Assembly (NCBI RefSeq): GCF_004521915.1
Contig: NZ_SDKD01000004.1
Coordinates: 62,001 to 126,000, forward strand
Direction of reading: 5' to 3'
Origin: Brevibacillus migulae
GTDB taxonomy: Bacteria; Bacillota; Bacilli; Brevibacillales; Brevibacillaceae
DNA: 64,000 nucleotides
Made by a program: the position numbers and the translations under genes. Shown here one piece after another: positions 8,918-24,541 of the stretch. The notes beneath the pieces are model-generated. The model had not been told where the DNA came from, did no database searches, and saw only the letters and a list, made by a program, of their open reading frames with translations. Within the stretch, counting starts at the first letter, position 1, and each line of letters opens with the position of its first letter.

Positions 8918-8987
8918 ACAAGTAATTCTGAAAAGATATTACGGAGAAATGGCTGAAAAAGCAGCACGAGAAAGGAAGAGAACCAGA

Positions 8988-10364
8988 GTGGAAAACAAAG
9001 AGTTGAAGAGAGGCCTGGAAGCGCGTCATATTCAAATGATTGCTCTGGGCGGCACCATTGGAGTCGGGTTATTCATGGGTTCGGCGAGCACGATCAAATG
9101 GACAGGCCCATCCGTCATGCTTGCCTATGCAATTGTAGGAATTTTCATCTTTTTCATCATGCGGGCAATGGGAGAGATGCTGTATGTTGAGCCAAGCGCA
9201 GGTTCTTTTGCGACCTTTGGCCACAAATACATCCATCCGTTAGCGGGTTATCTGACGGCCTGGAGCAACTGGTTTCAGTGGGTTGTCGTCGGGATGGCAG
9301 AGATTATTGCGGTAGGAACCTATATGAAGTACTGGTTTCCCGATTTGCCGGCGTGGATACCGGGATTGATCGCCATGGTGATTCTCGGTGCAGCGAACTT
9401 GGTTTCGGTAAAATCATTTGGTGAATTTGAGTTTTGGTTTGCCATGATCAAGATCGTGACCATCGTATTGATGATCATCGCCGGGATCGGGCTGATCTTC
9501 TTCGGATTCGGCAATGGGGGAGCAGCGATCGGATTATCGAACCTGTGGGAACACGGGGGATTCTTTACCGGTGGCTGGACCGGGTTCTTCTTTGCCCTGT
9601 CATTGGTGATTGGAGCCTATCAAGGCGTGGAGCTGATTGGGATTACCGCCGGAGAGGCAAAAGATCCTCGCAAAACCTTAACGAGTGCGATTCAAAGCAT
9701 CATTTGGCGGATATTGATCTTCTACATCGGTGCCATCTTTGTCATTGTGACGGTATATCCATGGGATCAGCTGCAAGCGATCGGCAGCCCGTTCGTTGCC
9801 ACTTTTGCGAAAATTGGTATTACTGTGGCGGCGGGGTTGATCAACTTTGTCGTCATTACGGCCGCCATGTCTGGCTGCAACAGCGGGATTTATAGCGCCG
9901 GGCGCATGCTTTATACTTTGGGAGTAAACGGGCAAGCGCCGAAAATGTTTACGAAGCTTTCTCATAATGGTGTCCCATTGCTCGGAACGATTGGTGTGCT
10001 TGTGGGATTGGCTGTGGGCGTCATCTTGAGTTATATCGCGCCAGAAAATCTGTTTGTGTACGTATACAGTGCAAGTGTGCTTCCCGGCATGGTGCCTTGG
10101 TTTGTGATTCTGATCAGCCAAATCCGCTTCAGAAAAGCTAAAGCGGCCGAATTGGTGAACCATCCTTTTAAAATGCCGCTTGCCCCCGTGTCAAACTACG
10201 TTACCATCGCCTTTTTGATCATGGTACTGATCGGAATGTGGTTCAATGATGAAACGCGAGTCTCTCTCATTGCGGGGATCGTTTTCTTAGGTATCGTAGT
10301 CATGAGCTTTTATGCTTTTGGAGTGGGCAAGGGGTCTTCAACCGATTCGAATAGAAGGGTCTAA
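8988..10364 (+). CDS. APC-superfamily amino-acid permease
   Basis: A 458-residue integral membrane transporter with about twelve hydrophobic segments. It has the AAT-family signature [20 protein letters not shown] at its N-terminus, the central [12 protein letters not shown] loop after TM6, and a [10 protein letters not shown] motif. It resembles the YtnA/AnsP/CycA group, proton-driven importers of neutral amino acids; substrate cannot be fixed from sequence. GTG 8988 is preferred because AAAGGAAG precedes it by about 9 bases and the protein then begins, as relatives do, just before [13 protein letters not shown] 8949 is possible but GGAG is only 2 bases away. The gene stands alone between its own promoter and terminator. 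Confidence 0.87.
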   Translation: MENKELKRGLEARHIQMIALGGTIGVGLFMGSASTIKWTGPSVMLAYAIVGIFIFFIMRAMGEMLYVEPSAGSFATFGHKYIHPLAGYLTAWSNWFQWVVVGMAEIIAVGTYMKYWFPDLPAWIPGLIAMVILGAANLVSVKSFGEFEFWFAMIKIVTIVLMIIAGIGLIFFGFGNGGAAIGLSNLWEHGGFFTGGWTGFFFALSLVIGAYQGVELIGITAGEAKDPRKTLTSAIQSIIWRILIFYIGAIFVIVTVYPWDQLQAIGSPFVATFAKIGITVAAGLINFVVITAAMSGCNSGIYSAGRMLYTLGVNGQAPKMFTKLSHNGVPLLGTIGVLVGLAVGVILSYIAPENLFVYVYSASVLPGMVPWFVILISQIRFRKAKAAELVNHPFKMPLAPVSNYVTIAFLIMVLIGMWFNDETRVSLIAGIVFLGIVVMSFYAFGVGKGSSTDSNRRV

Positions 10365-10406
10365 AACATAAAATCGTTTGAATAGGAGAGGAAAAAAGTA
10401 TTCTTG

Positions 10407-10440
10407 AACAGGGACAATGGATAGACAATGTCCCTGTTTT
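10407..10440 (+). terminator. Terminator of the permease gene
   Basis: Perfect 10-bp stem AACAGGGACA / TGTCCCTGTT with a 12-base loop, then a short T run. Confidence 0.88.
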
Positions 10441-10584
10441 GTATTTGTCTCAGCAGCTGAAGCCACGATACCATATCCGATGGTTGATTATTTGGAGATG
10501 CGGAGCAGGGATGTTTAAAGATGTAAAAAAGAGGGTATAAGTTCCTTATATTCTCTATAAAAAAGCGAGGAAAACAAATTAACA

Positions 10585-11634
10585 ATGAATGAACTGCGCA
10601 CGTTTGGTTGGTATGCTACTAGGATAACCCCACATTTACCGAAAGAAGCGTTTTCCCCGGCTCCATCACGGCTTTGGGGTGGTCTCCTATATCTGCTTGT
10701 TGCAACATTGGGCATTGTCGTCATAGGCATCCTTGCTTTACCCGTGTGGGCAAATGGATTGATCAGCTTGGTCATTGGCATTTGCTTCAGTGGAATGAGC
10801 TGCTTGGGGCACGAGATATTACACGGAACCGTCGTGAGAAAGCGATGGATTCGCAACTGGCTCGGCGCTATTGCTTTTATGCCATTAAGCGTAGGTCCGT
10901 ATCTCTGGACGAAATGGCATAATCAGACACACCACATCCATACGCAAGTAGAGGAAAAGGATCCCGATCATTGGGCGACCTATGAACAATTGCTAGATAG
11001 ACCGATTTTCCACCAGATGTACAAGCTCCCCTTGGTTGTCCGTTCTATTGTCCATTTTTGCTCGTTGCTCATTCTCTTTACGATCTTTTCTACGAAAATG
11101 TTTTTTAACTTCATAGGGGCTTTTAAAAGGAAAAAGCAACCGTTTGTCTATATGCAATTCATCATTCCATGGGCCATTTGGATTGGATTGCTGCTATGTA
11201 TGGGACCCGTAAAATGGTTGTTTGCCTATTTGATTCCTTTGCTCATCACCAATTTCATCTTGATGTGCTATATATCAACCCAACACAATTTAAACCCGTT
11301 AGGTGATGTAAACGACCCGTTGGTGAACACGCTTTCCGTTACCGTTCCCAAATGGGTAGATTTCCTGCACTTTAACTTTTCCTACCATACGGAGCATCAT
11401 ATTTTTCCCGGCATGAGCTCGAAATACTATCCGTTGGTAAAGGAACAAATAAAGAGGATGTGGCCAGAGAGCTATCATGAATTGCCGTTTGGAAAGGCTC
11501 TTCTAGCAATCTTCAAGACTCCTCGCGTATACGCGGGAAACACGGAATTGATTGACCCCCATCAGAAGAAAGTGTACGGATTACTGGGACATGGTCTTGA
11601 TCCTAGGAACATTCGGCCCAAAGAATACAAATAG
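10585..11634 (+). CDS. Membrane fatty-acid desaturase family protein
   Basis: A 349-residue membrane di-iron enzyme. The three histidine boxes are visible: GHEILHG (about residues 74-80), HNQTHH (about 112-117) and HTEHH (about 267-271). Hydrophobic pairs lie at roughly 33-72, 86-106, 155-175 and 190-232. It would introduce a double bond into membrane lipid acyl chains, probably for cold adaptation, or act on a related lipid. The exact regiospecificity cannot be read. No two-component partner like DesK/DesR is adjacent. It has its own terminator and stands alone; a site GCGAGG precedes the ATG at a distance. The stretch 10441-10584 shows no other gene. Confidence 0.9.
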   Translation: MNELRTFGWYATRITPHLPKEAFSPAPSRLWGGLLYLLVATLGIVVIGILALPVWANGLISLVIGICFSGMSCLGHEILHGTVVRKRWIRNWLGAIAFMPLSVGPYLWTKWHNQTHHIHTQVEEKDPDHWATYEQLLDRPIFHQMYKLPLVVRSIVHFCSLLILFTIFSTKMFFNFIGAFKRKKQPFVYMQFIIPWAIWIGLLLCMGPVKWLFAYLIPLLITNFILMCYISTQHNLNPLGDVNDPLVNTLSVTVPKWVDFLHFNFSYHTEHHIFPGMSSKYYPLVKEQIKRMWPESYHELPFGKALLAIFKTPRVYAGNTELIDPHQKKVYGLLGHGLDPRNIRPKEYK

Positions 11635-11653
11635 CGCTCGTTTGTTGTGAAAG

Positions 11654-11684
11654 AGGCAATCCCTGCCAGAGGGATTGCCTTTTT
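11654..11684 (+). terminator. Terminator of the desaturase gene
   Basis: Stem AGGCAATCCC / GGGATTGCCT with a short loop and a T run. Confidence 0.92.
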
Positions 11685-11791
11685 GCATTAGGATGGCGTC
11701 GATATAAGGCAAACGGCTTGTCCAGATTTCGTATAGATTCCTTTGGTACAATTTTCCGCATTGCCCTAAACGCTGGAAGGGAGATTGGAGT

Positions 11792-12445
11792 GTGATAGAT
11801 GAAAGCAGCCATCAGCAAAAAAGGCGTAGATTGATCGTAAGCGTAGCGATGTGGGTTTCTTTGCTGTCTGGCCTCTCTCTCATTGGCTATCCGTTTTACG
11901 ACAGAGCAGTGCAGGAAAGAGAGCAAGCGATTTTGTTAAGCAAATGGCAAAGCATCAGCAGCAGACCAAGTGAACAGGCGCAAGTCGTTTACCCCGCATC
12001 AGCGAAGGCGTCAGACTCGATACATACCCCAAAAAAGATAAACGGGTTTGACATCATGGGGACCATCTCCATTCACAAGATTGGACTGGAAGAAGTGATC
12101 ATCAATGGCGTTGGCGATAAAGAGCTGCGTCTGGGTATTGGCAGTCTGACACCGGAGCGAAGCCCGGGACAGCTTGGAAATGTTGCGCTAGCGGGCCATC
12201 GCAGCTGGACGTATGGGAAGCACTTCAGCCGTTTGGGAGAGCTAACGTTGGGAGATGAGGTCGACATTCAGACGGATTCCGGTACCTTCACGTATCGCGT
12301 GACGGATTCCTTCTTGGTCACCCCTGACCAAATCAGCGTGCTTGCCAACACGGACCAACGCGCGGAGTTGACGTTAATCACCTGCGAGCCAGCGAGAAAC
12401 CCCACCCACCGACTTATTGTGAAGGCACAATTAGTCGATCAATAA
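11792..12445 (+). CDS. Class D sortase
   Basis: A 217-residue membrane-anchored transpeptidase with an N-terminal basic stretch and one transmembrane segment at about residues 14-34. The sortase barrel carries the catalytic His in LAGHRSW, Cys in LITCEP and Arg in THRLIV. It cleaves an LPXTG-like signal and joins the protein to the cell wall. The start is GTG 11792 after GGAAGGGAG. It lies just upstream of the gene for a giant LPNTG protein with no terminator between them, so it is very probably a dedicated sortase in an operon with its substrate. The class D call rests on the size, single N-terminal anchor and active-site context. Confidence 0.92.
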   Translation: MIDESSHQQKRRRLIVSVAMWVSLLSGLSLIGYPFYDRAVQEREQAILLSKWQSISSRPSEQAQVVYPASAKASDSIHTPKKINGFDIMGTISIHKIGLEEVIINGVGDKELRLGIGSLTPERSPGQLGNVALAGHRSWTYGKHFSRLGELTLGDEVDIQTDSGTFTYRVTDSFLVTPDQISVLANTDQRAELTLITCEPARNPTHRLIVKAQLVDQ

Positions 12446-12471
12446 AACGATTGGAGGGATACGGAATTTTT

Positions 12472-18951
<6,480 letters not shown>

Positions 18952-18966
18952 GTCTATACGTACAAG

Positions 18967-19011
18967 AAAAACTCCCTCATTTGCCGATATAAGGCGGAGG
19001 GAGTTTTCTTT
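18967..19011. terminator. Bidirectional terminator between surface protein and hydrolase genes
   Basis: AAAAACTCCCTC and GAGGGAGTTTTC flank a loop, with T runs on both strands. It serves the convergent genes on either side. Confidence 0.9.
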
Positions 19012-19017
19012 GCGGGC

Positions 19018-20217
19018 TTAATCCTGCTTCCCTTTCAAAATAGGGTCCAACCATTCAAACACCCGGTGATTAAATTGCAGCAATGCCCCAAAGTGACAAT
19101 GCTCCCCTGCACCTTCCTCTGCCGCAAACTTCATATAAGTCTTGGGACAAGTAAGGGCCTTGTATAACTGCTCCGGTTGTCCCGCAAAAAAATGATCCTC
19201 TTCCGCTTCACATACAAGCGTAGGGCACTTGATTTTGCCCGCGATCCCTTCCAGCGTGAAGGGTTCCGTCTTATCAACAAGTTCTTGGATGGAGGAGGCG
19301 TTAAAAGTGAACATGCCATTTTCGATCGCCCACCGGACATTGGTGCTCTTTTCCATCAGAGATTGAATCAATGCTTCCATCTTTTCCGAGTCATGCAGGA
19401 TGAGATCCATTTTCCCGCGGGAAAGCTTTCGTCCCATATCACTGAAACGATTGGAGAATAACCCATCATTGGCGATGCAAGCGGCCAGCCGATGCTCGAA
19501 AGCTGCGGCACGTGGCGCCAGATAGCCGCCGAGACTGATGCCCATCAGCGCGATGCGTTCGGGATCCACCTCAGTGCGGGTAAGCAGGTAATCCACCACG
19601 GGAGTCACGACTTGCTCCCATTCATTGCGAAACGGGAGGTTTTGCTCCCGAATCACAGCGCCTTGGCCGGGTCCTTCAAAGGTAAGACAGTGATACCCCC
19701 GTTGCAGTGCAGCTGCAGCGACCTGAAGATACAACTCTTCCCCGATTGAATCGAATCCCCCGTGAACCAACAATGTCGGTCGGGGAGTATCGTCCACCCG
19801 ATAGAAATAACCGGGCAGATACGTGTTTTCAAAGGGTATTTTTACGAAATCAACAGGTTTGTCCATTAATTTGGAGGCTTGCTGAAACGTGCTTCTGCTG
19901 TTCCCCCAGGTTTCCATGATCCGTGGATCGTCTATATTTCCATGCAAGAAGAACTCAGCTGTACGGTAATAGTTGGAGGCTCGGAGGAAAGCTTCGCGAG
20001 CGCTTACCAGCTGTCCGGCAGCTAGCGCCGATTCAGCCAATGCATGGATACGTTCAGCGGTGCGATTCCACTCCCGGTACCAGCTTTCAAAATCCCCCTC
20101 TTGAATACGACTGGCTGTGGTCAAGCATTCTCCAAGATCAGCACCTCCGTAAGGGGCGTAGCTCAGCGTACGAATCAGTTCAAAGGAAAAGGTTTGATCT
20201 TCAAAAATGAGTTTCAT
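19018..20217 (-). CDS. Alpha/beta hydrolase with N-terminal helical domain
   Basis: A 399-residue protein with a roughly 120-residue alpha-helical N-terminal region and an alpha/beta hydrolase core. LVHGGFDS forms the oxyanion region, GISLGG holds the nucleophile Ser, AEEDH holds the acidic residue and GEHCHFG the catalytic His. The architecture resembles FrsA/DUF1100 and dihydropseudooxynicotine hydrolase-like enzymes that cleave C-C or ester bonds. ATG 20217 is chosen because CGGGAG then has 8-base spacing; GTG 20226 would touch it. It is divergent from a PadR repressor across 119 bases with a palindrome, so PadR probably controls it. Substrate unknown. Confidence 0.85.
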   Translation of the reverse strand: MKLIFEDQTFSFELIRTLSYAPYGGADLGECLTTASRIQEGDFESWYREWNRTAERIHALAESALAAGQLVSAREAFLRASNYYRTAEFFLHGNIDDPRIMETWGNSRSTFQQASKLMDKPVDFVKIPFENTYLPGYFYRVDDTPRPTLLVHGGFDSIGEELYLQVAAAALQRGYHCLTFEGPGQGAVIREQNLPFRNEWEQVVTPVVDYLLTRTEVDPERIALMGISLGGYLAPRAAAFEHRLAACIANDGLFSNRFSDMGRKLSRGKMDLILHDSEKMEALIQSLMEKSTNVRWAIENGMFTFNASSIQELVDKTEPFTLEGIAGKIKCPTLVCEAEEDHFFAGQPEQLYKALTCPKTYMKFAAEEGAGEHCHFGALLQFNHRVFEWLDPILKGKQD

Positions 20218-20253
20218 CATAATCACTCCCGGTTATGGTTGAACAGACATTCT

Positions 20254-20310
20254 AGATAGGTTAAAATTAACTTAATATCAACTTGTTCATATGTCAATAT
20301 TAACCTATCT
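20254..20310. promoter_or_regulatory. Inverted repeat between hydrolase and padR genes (probable PadR operator)
   Basis: AGATAGGTTAA (20254-20264) and TTAACCTATCT (20300-20310) form a perfect 11-bp inverted repeat 35 bases apart. A nested TTAATAT / ATATTAA pair lies inside. The pair spans the divergent promoter region, which fits a PadR-type dimer controlling both genes. Confidence 0.6.
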
Positions 20311-20336
20311 TAATTTTATCCCAGAAAGGTGAGAGC

Positions 20337-20891
20337 ATGAGTTCTGTTAAACACGTTTTGCTGAGTTTGTTAGCCCGGGAGCCCCTTAGCGGTTATGAAA
20401 TGAAGCAGCAGATCAACAATCGGATCGGTTTTTTTTATAAAATAAACAATAATCAGCTCTACCCCTCCTTGGCCAAGATGGAGGCGGAAAGCTTGATTGA
20501 GCTGCAATCGTTTGAGCAGGACTCGTACCGGCCGCCGCGCAAAGTTTATAAAATTACGGATAAAGGACTCGCGGAGTTAAAGGCTTGGATCCTTGACCCA
20601 AAGGATACGGAAGCGTTATCCGATGGCTTTATTCTGAAACAGTACAGCGCGTGGTTAATCGATCCGGATCTGTTGATACCGATTCTGGAGGAGAGAAAAC
20701 GCGAACGCGAGGCATTGCTTCAGGAATATCAAGAGAAAGCCGCCCGGTTTCGCGAGCTTTACGGCCCGATCGCCTATGATAGCCCATGGTTCTCAACAGT
20801 TGCCGTGATTGAGAGAGGGGTCATCTTCGAGCGCGGATATATCGAGTGGTGCGAAAAGATGATTGGATGGTTAAAGCAAAAGCATTTGTAA
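20337..20891 (+). CDS. PadR-family transcriptional regulator
   Basis: A 184-residue regulator with the PadR winged helix: HVLLSLLAREPLSGYEMKQQ, the NNNQLYPSLAKMEAESLI recognition region and the wing KVYKITDKGLAEL. A C-terminal helical dimerisation domain (about 95-180) follows, as in PadR group 1 proteins. The start is ATG 20337 after GAAAGGTGAG. It is divergent from the alpha/beta hydrolase and very likely represses it, and itself, through the palindrome between them. The ligand is unknown, but PadR members often respond to phenolic or cytotoxic compounds. Confidence 0.92.
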   Translation: MSSVKHVLLSLLAREPLSGYEMKQQINNRIGFFYKINNNQLYPSLAKMEAESLIELQSFEQDSYRPPRKVYKITDKGLAELKAWILDPKDTEALSDGFILKQYSAWLIDPDLLIPILEERKREREALLQEYQEKAARFRELYGPIAYDSPWFSTVAVIERGVIFERGYIEWCEKMIGWLKQKHL

Positions 20892-21018
20892 CTTGGAAGC
20901 CCGTAAACACACAAGTCGCGAATAAGTTCATTAGCACGTATAAAACTAGAAATTGAGAAAAGAGTCCCCGTCAGACAGGGGAAAACTGATGAATGCTGTC
21001 TATAGAAAGGTGATAGGA

Positions 21019-21690
21019 ATGGCAAAATCGATCGTCGAAAAACTGAACCTGCACAAATACAAATCGTCAGCGGTTTTGAATCTTCCGGAAGGCATCGATT
21101 ATTTCGCGGAGCTTTCAAATCATGCAAAAGAGCTCGTCTCCGGCCGATCCTACGACCTCATTTTCGCATTTGTCTTCGATATGGAGGCGTTAAAAGAGCT
21201 GGTAGATCAGGTGATCGAAAAAAACTACCTGAACCCAAACGGCTATCTGTATGTGGCCTATCCGAAAAAAGGAAACAAGGCGTACCCCACCTACATCCAT
21301 CGCGACGAACTCTTCAGTGGGCTGGGCGCAGACGAGACTGGCTATATCGGGACAAGCACCATCAAATTTGCCCGCATGGTCGGCTTGGATGATGTCTTTA
21401 CGGTTATCGGCCTGAAGGAAGAGTCGAAAATCACCAACCCTGCTTCAGCAAAAGCAAGCCAACGTGTAGATGACTATATCGCGCTGATCCCAGAAATTGA
21501 AAATGACTTGCAGGACACACCAGACCTGCTCGCATTCTACCAATCCCTCACTCCGGGATATCAAAAAGACTGGGCGCGGTATGTGTACAGTGCGAAACAG
21601 GAAGCGACTAGAGATAAGCGCCGTGAAGAAATGAAAATGATCCTGGGAGCGGGCTACAAGACGCGGGATTTGTATCGCAGTTCCAAGTGA
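21019..21690 (+). CDS. YdeI/OmpD-associated-type protein
   Basis: A 223-residue cytoplasmic protein. The N-terminal half resembles a small DUF3052-like unit (LNLPEGIDYF, then FVFDMEALKELV), and the C-terminal half has YdeI features: LTPGYQKDWARYVYSAKQEATRDKRREEM, with a short conserved helical pair. YdeI-like proteins have been linked to bacteriocin or peptide resistance in some bacteria, but no function can be assigned here. ATG 21019 is chosen for GAAAGGTGAT 5 to 14 bases upstream; earlier in-frame codons lack a site. It follows padR by 127 bases and no terminator was seen between them. Confidence 0.78.
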   Translation: MAKSIVEKLNLHKYKSSAVLNLPEGIDYFAELSNHAKELVSGRSYDLIFAFVFDMEALKELVDQVIEKNYLNPNGYLYVAYPKKGNKAYPTYIHRDELFSGLGADETGYIGTSTIKFARMVGLDDVFTVIGLKEESKITNPASAKASQRVDDYIALIPEIENDLQDTPDLLAFYQSLTPGYQKDWARYVYSAKQEATRDKRREEMKMILGAGYKTRDLYRSSK

Positions 21691-21740
21691 AGCAAGGTCA
21701 ACCAGCATTGGTATGTTGGTTCCAAAAGGAGTAACCTTGG

Positions 21741-21769
21741 TTGACAGAATCGACAGAGCATTGTAGACT
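21741..21769 (+). promoter_or_regulatory. Sigma-A promoter of the lysine-riboswitch transcript
   Basis: TTGACA (21741-21746) and TAGACT (21764-21769) with a 17-base spacer. Transcription would start near 21777, about 33 bases before the riboswitch P1 stem. An 8-bp inverted repeat, GTCAACCA (21697-21704) / TGGTTGAC (21738-21745), overlaps the -35. Confidence 0.75.
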
Positions 21770-21809
21770 GTAAAACGTAATTGAATTAAATAAGACCTCA
21801 CTTAAAGCA

Positions 21810-22060
21810 GTGGGGTAGAGGCGCGGTATTTAACAGTCTGTGGCGGAGTTCGAGAAAACGATGATGCGATGGAGAAGGAAATATCGCCGAAGCTTGTAAT
21901 ATGCTCGGTATTACTTGCTGGGTCTGCAGTTAAGAGCTGCAGGACTGTCTCAATAGACTTTCCCGGTCTATTGAGTTGTGCTATCTCATCTGGGGAAAAG
22001 AGAGGTATTTAGGGCAGCGATGTATGTACTGCGACCTGAGACTTTCTCAGGTCGCTTTTT
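21810..22060 (+). promoter_or_regulatory. Lysine riboswitch (L box) with transcription terminator
   Basis: The aptamer core follows the L-box pattern: GTAGAGGCGCG, GCCGAAGC, CGGTATTACTTGCTGGG and CTGTCTC. P1 forms between 21810-21818 and 21981-21989 (nine pairs including G-U). A CTGCAG hairpin lies at 21924-21942 and a TCAATAGAC/GTCTATTGA hairpin at about 21949-21977. The expression platform is a terminator, GCGACCTGAG / CTCAGGTCGC plus T run, at 22031-22060. TCTCA in the P1 3' strand can instead pair with TGAGA at 22037-22041, giving an antiterminator. Lysine binding should therefore switch off the transporter genes downstream. Confidence 0.93.
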
Positions 22061-22105
22061 GCGTTTTTCACAGCCCTTACAATAATTCAAAAGGAGAGAA
22101 GATAA

Positions 22106-22948
22106 ATGAAAAAACAGTCACCATTTATAGCATTGTTTCTATCAGCAGTTGTATTGCTAGCAGGTTGCGGAACGAGCACTGGCGGCACGCCTGATGCTGC
22201 AGCACCATCCGAAGACAAGACATTTAAAGTGGGGATGGAAGCGGGCTACGCTCCATTCAACTGGACACAGATGGATGAATCCAATGGCGCGGTGAAAATC
22301 GAAGGCAACGCGGAGTATGCAGGCGGTTACGATGTAGAAATCGCGAAAAAGATCGCAGCAGGCCTGGGCAAAGAATTAGTGATCGTGAAAACCGAATGGG
22401 ATGGTCTTGTACCAGCTTTGACATCCGGCAAAATCGACGCCATCATCGCGGGGATGTCTCCTACCGCTGAGCGTAAGCAAACGATCGATTTCTCCGACAA
22501 TTACTATAAATCGAATCTCGTGATGGTTGTGAAAAAAGGCGGAAAATATGAAGGCGCTACGTCGATCCAAGATTTCAAAGGCGCAAAAGTAACCGCACAG
22601 TTGAACACCTTCCACTACTCTGTGATCAACCAGATTCAAGGGGTTGTGCAAGAGCCAGCGATGGACAACTTCCCGGCCATGCGTGTGGCGCTGGAATCCG
22701 GCATCATTGACGGCTACGTGTCCGAGCGCCCTGAAGCGGTAAGTGCTTCTGCAGCTAACCCAAACTTTGTGATGGTAGAGTTTAAAGATGGCTTTACGAC
22801 ATCTGAAGATGATACAGCGATCGCGGTGGGTCTGCAAAAAGGCAGCGAATACACAGCAAAAATCAATGAAATTTTGAAAGGCATCTCTGAAGAAGAGCGC
22901 ACCAGCATCATGGACGCTGCGATCAAAAATCAGCCAGCAGCAAAATAA
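22106..22948 (+). CDS. Lysine/basic amino-acid ABC transporter, substrate-binding lipoprotein
   Basis: A 280-residue lipoprotein: basic N-terminus, hydrophobic core and LLAGC lipobox at about residues 18-22, then a family 3 periplasmic-binding-protein fold. Visible motifs are VGMEAGYAPFNW, GYDVEIAKKIA, the DGLVPALTSGKIDAIIAGMS segment, TAERKQTIDFSDNYY and the hinge near GAKVTAQLNT. It captures an amino acid outside the membrane for the permease and ATPase encoded next. Polar amino-acid importers are hard to assign by sequence, but the lysine riboswitch upstream points to lysine as substrate. The start follows AAAGGAGAGAAG. Confidence 0.93.
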   Translation: MKKQSPFIALFLSAVVLLAGCGTSTGGTPDAAAPSEDKTFKVGMEAGYAPFNWTQMDESNGAVKIEGNAEYAGGYDVEIAKKIAAGLGKELVIVKTEWDGLVPALTSGKIDAIIAGMSPTAERKQTIDFSDNYYKSNLVMVVKKGGKYEGATSIQDFKGAKVTAQLNTFHYSVINQIQGVVQEPAMDNFPAMRVALESGIIDGYVSERPEAVSASAANPNFVMVEFKDGFTTSEDDTAIAVGLQKGSEYTAKINEILKGISEEERTSIMDAAIKNQPAAK

Positions 22949-22960
22949 TCACATCGAGAG

Positions 22961-22990
22961 ACCGGCTGCATCCTCATGCAGTCGGTTTTA
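22961..22990 (+). terminator. Intra-operon terminator/attenuator after the binding-protein gene
   Basis: ACCGGCTGCA / TGCAGTCGGT stem with TTTTA. It lies between the binding protein and the permease, and would give an excess of binding protein over the membrane parts. Confidence 0.75.
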
Positions 22991-22993
22991 TGA

Positions 22994-23038
22994 CTGTATC
23001 AGACTTGTCGCAGCCAAGTTTTTTCTAATTTGATACAG
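22994..23038. repeat. Dispersed repeat, copy D (3' half) inside an inverted repeat
   Basis: CTGTATCA (22994-23001) and TGATACAG (23031-23038) flank ACTTGTCGCAGCCAAG then TTTTTTCTAAT, closely matching the 3' half of the repeat at 8748-8772. It may itself fold as a second hairpin before the permease gene. Confidence 0.5.
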
Positions 23039-23056
23039 GCAGAATGGAGGTAAAAG

Positions 23057-23776
23057 ATGAGCCTAGAGTGGATTATCAAAATCATTTCCGAAAACTGGCC
23101 CATGTTCCTTCGCGGAGCGGGGATGACGCTTTTGATCTCTTTAATCGGTACGATTTTGGGTGCGGCGATCGGTCTCTTGGCAGGGGTGATCCGTACGATT
23201 CCGATGCCAGAACGGGGAGCAAAAAGAGGGATTCTCAAAACGATTAATGCCATTTTCTCGATTTATATTGAATTCTTCCGGGGCACCCCGATGATCGTGC
23301 AAGCGATGGTGATCTATTATGGTTCGGCGTTAGCCTTTGGTTTCGATATGGACCGCCTGTTTGCCGCATTCTTTGTCGTATCGATCAATACGGGAGCATA
23401 CATGGCGGAAATCGTCCGCGGCGGGATTGTCTCCATCGACAAAGGCCAATTTGAAGCGGCGCAAGCAATCGGGATGAACCATTTCCAAACCATGTGGAAT
23501 GTCGTCCTGCCGCAGGTCATCCGCAATATTTTGCCGGCTACCGGGAATCAGTTTGTCATCAACATCAAAGATACGTCCGTACTCAACGTGATCTCGGTAA
23601 CCGAATTGTATTTCACGACAAAATCGATTTCCGGAAACAACTTCCGCTACTTTGAATCGTTCTTTGTGGCCTGTGTGATTTACTTTATCCTGACGCTGAT
23701 CGTCTCCAGACTATTGCGTTACCTCGAAAAGAAACTGGACGGACCGGACAACTATACAATGAGTAATCATTCCTGA
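23057..23776 (+). CDS. Lysine/basic amino-acid ABC transporter, permease
   Basis: A 239-residue HisM/GlnP-type membrane protein with about five hydrophobic segments. It has the EAA coupling loop in the form [21 protein letters not shown], and [13 protein letters not shown] near the N-terminus, both typical of polar amino-acid importers. The start is ATG 23057 after GGAGG. It forms the membrane channel for the binding protein encoded upstream and is followed 17 bases later by its ATPase gene. Expression depends on read-through of the intra-operon hairpin at 22961. Confidence 0.94.
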   Translation: MSLEWIIKIISENWPMFLRGAGMTLLISLIGTILGAAIGLLAGVIRTIPMPERGAKRGILKTINAIFSIYIEFFRGTPMIVQAMVIYYGSALAFGFDMDRLFAAFFVVSINTGAYMAEIVRGGIVSIDKGQFEAAQAIGMNHFQTMWNVVLPQVIRNILPATGNQFVINIKDTSVLNVISVTELYFTTKSISGNNFRYFESFFVACVIYFILTLIVSRLLRYLEKKLDGPDNYTMSNHS

Positions 23777-23793
23777 GAAAAGGAGGAGAGCGC

Positions 23794-24534
23794 ATGGAAA
23801 CCATCATCGATATCCAACACTTAAGCAAATCGTACGGCACGCACGAAGTATTGAAAGACATAGATTTTTCCGTACACAAAGGGGAAGTCGTCTCGATCAT
23901 CGGCTCCTCTGGCTCGGGCAAATCTACACTGCTTCGATGTATTAACCTGCTGGAAAAACCAAGCGGCGGCCAAATCATCTATCGCGGCGAAAACATCCTG
24001 GATGACAAGCATGACATTTTCGCCTATCGCCGTCATCTCGGCATGGTGTTCCAGCAGTTTAACCTGTTCAACAACCATAATGTACTCGGCAACTGCGTAG
24101 TCGGACAAGTAAAGGTGCTGAAACGTTCCAAGGAAGAGGCCGAGAAAGTCGCGATGAAATATTTGAAAGTCGTGGGGATGGACAAATACGTCAACGCGAA
24201 ACCGAAGCAGCTGTCCGGTGGCCAAAAGCAGCGTGTGGCCATCGCCAGGGCACTTTCCATGGAACCGGATGTCATGCTGTTTGATGAACCGACATCGGCG
24301 CTCGACCCGGAAATGGTGGGCGAGGTGCTGAAGGTGATGAAGGAGCTTGCGGAGTCTGGACTGACCATGCTGATCGTGACACATGAGATGGAGTTTGCAA
24401 AGGAAGTATCCGATCGCGTGGTGTTCATGGACAAAGGTGTCATTGCCGAACAAGGCACGCCGGAGCAAATTTTCAATCATCCTGCACAAGAGCGCACAAG
24501 GGAATTCCTGAAACGTACGTTAAGAAACCAGTAA
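23794..24534 (+). CDS. Lysine/basic amino-acid ABC transporter, ATP-binding protein
   Basis: A 246-residue ABC ATPase of the GlnQ/HisP class. Walker A is GSSGSGKST, the Q loop is FQQFNLF, the signature is LSGGQKQR, Walker B is [14 protein letters not shown], and the switch His lies in VTHEM. It powers import through the permease encoded immediately upstream. The start follows AAAGGAGGAGAG. A strong terminator closes the three-gene operon. Confidence 0.95.
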   Translation: METIIDIQHLSKSYGTHEVLKDIDFSVHKGEVVSIIGSSGSGKSTLLRCINLLEKPSGGQIIYRGENILDDKHDIFAYRRHLGMVFQQFNLFNNHNVLGNCVVGQVKVLKRSKEEAEKVAMKYLKVVGMDKYVNAKPKQLSGGQKQRVAIARALSMEPDVMLFDEPTSALDPEMVGEVLKVMKELAESGLTMLIVTHEMEFAKEVSDRVVFMDKGVIAEQGTPEQIFNHPAQERTREFLKRTLRNQ

Positions 24535-24541
24535 CGATAGA

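Noticed and set aside
21697..21745. GTCAACCA/TGGTTGAC inverted repeat as a terminator of the YdeI-like gene
   Set aside because: No T run follows and the right arm overlaps a good -35 box; at most an operator.
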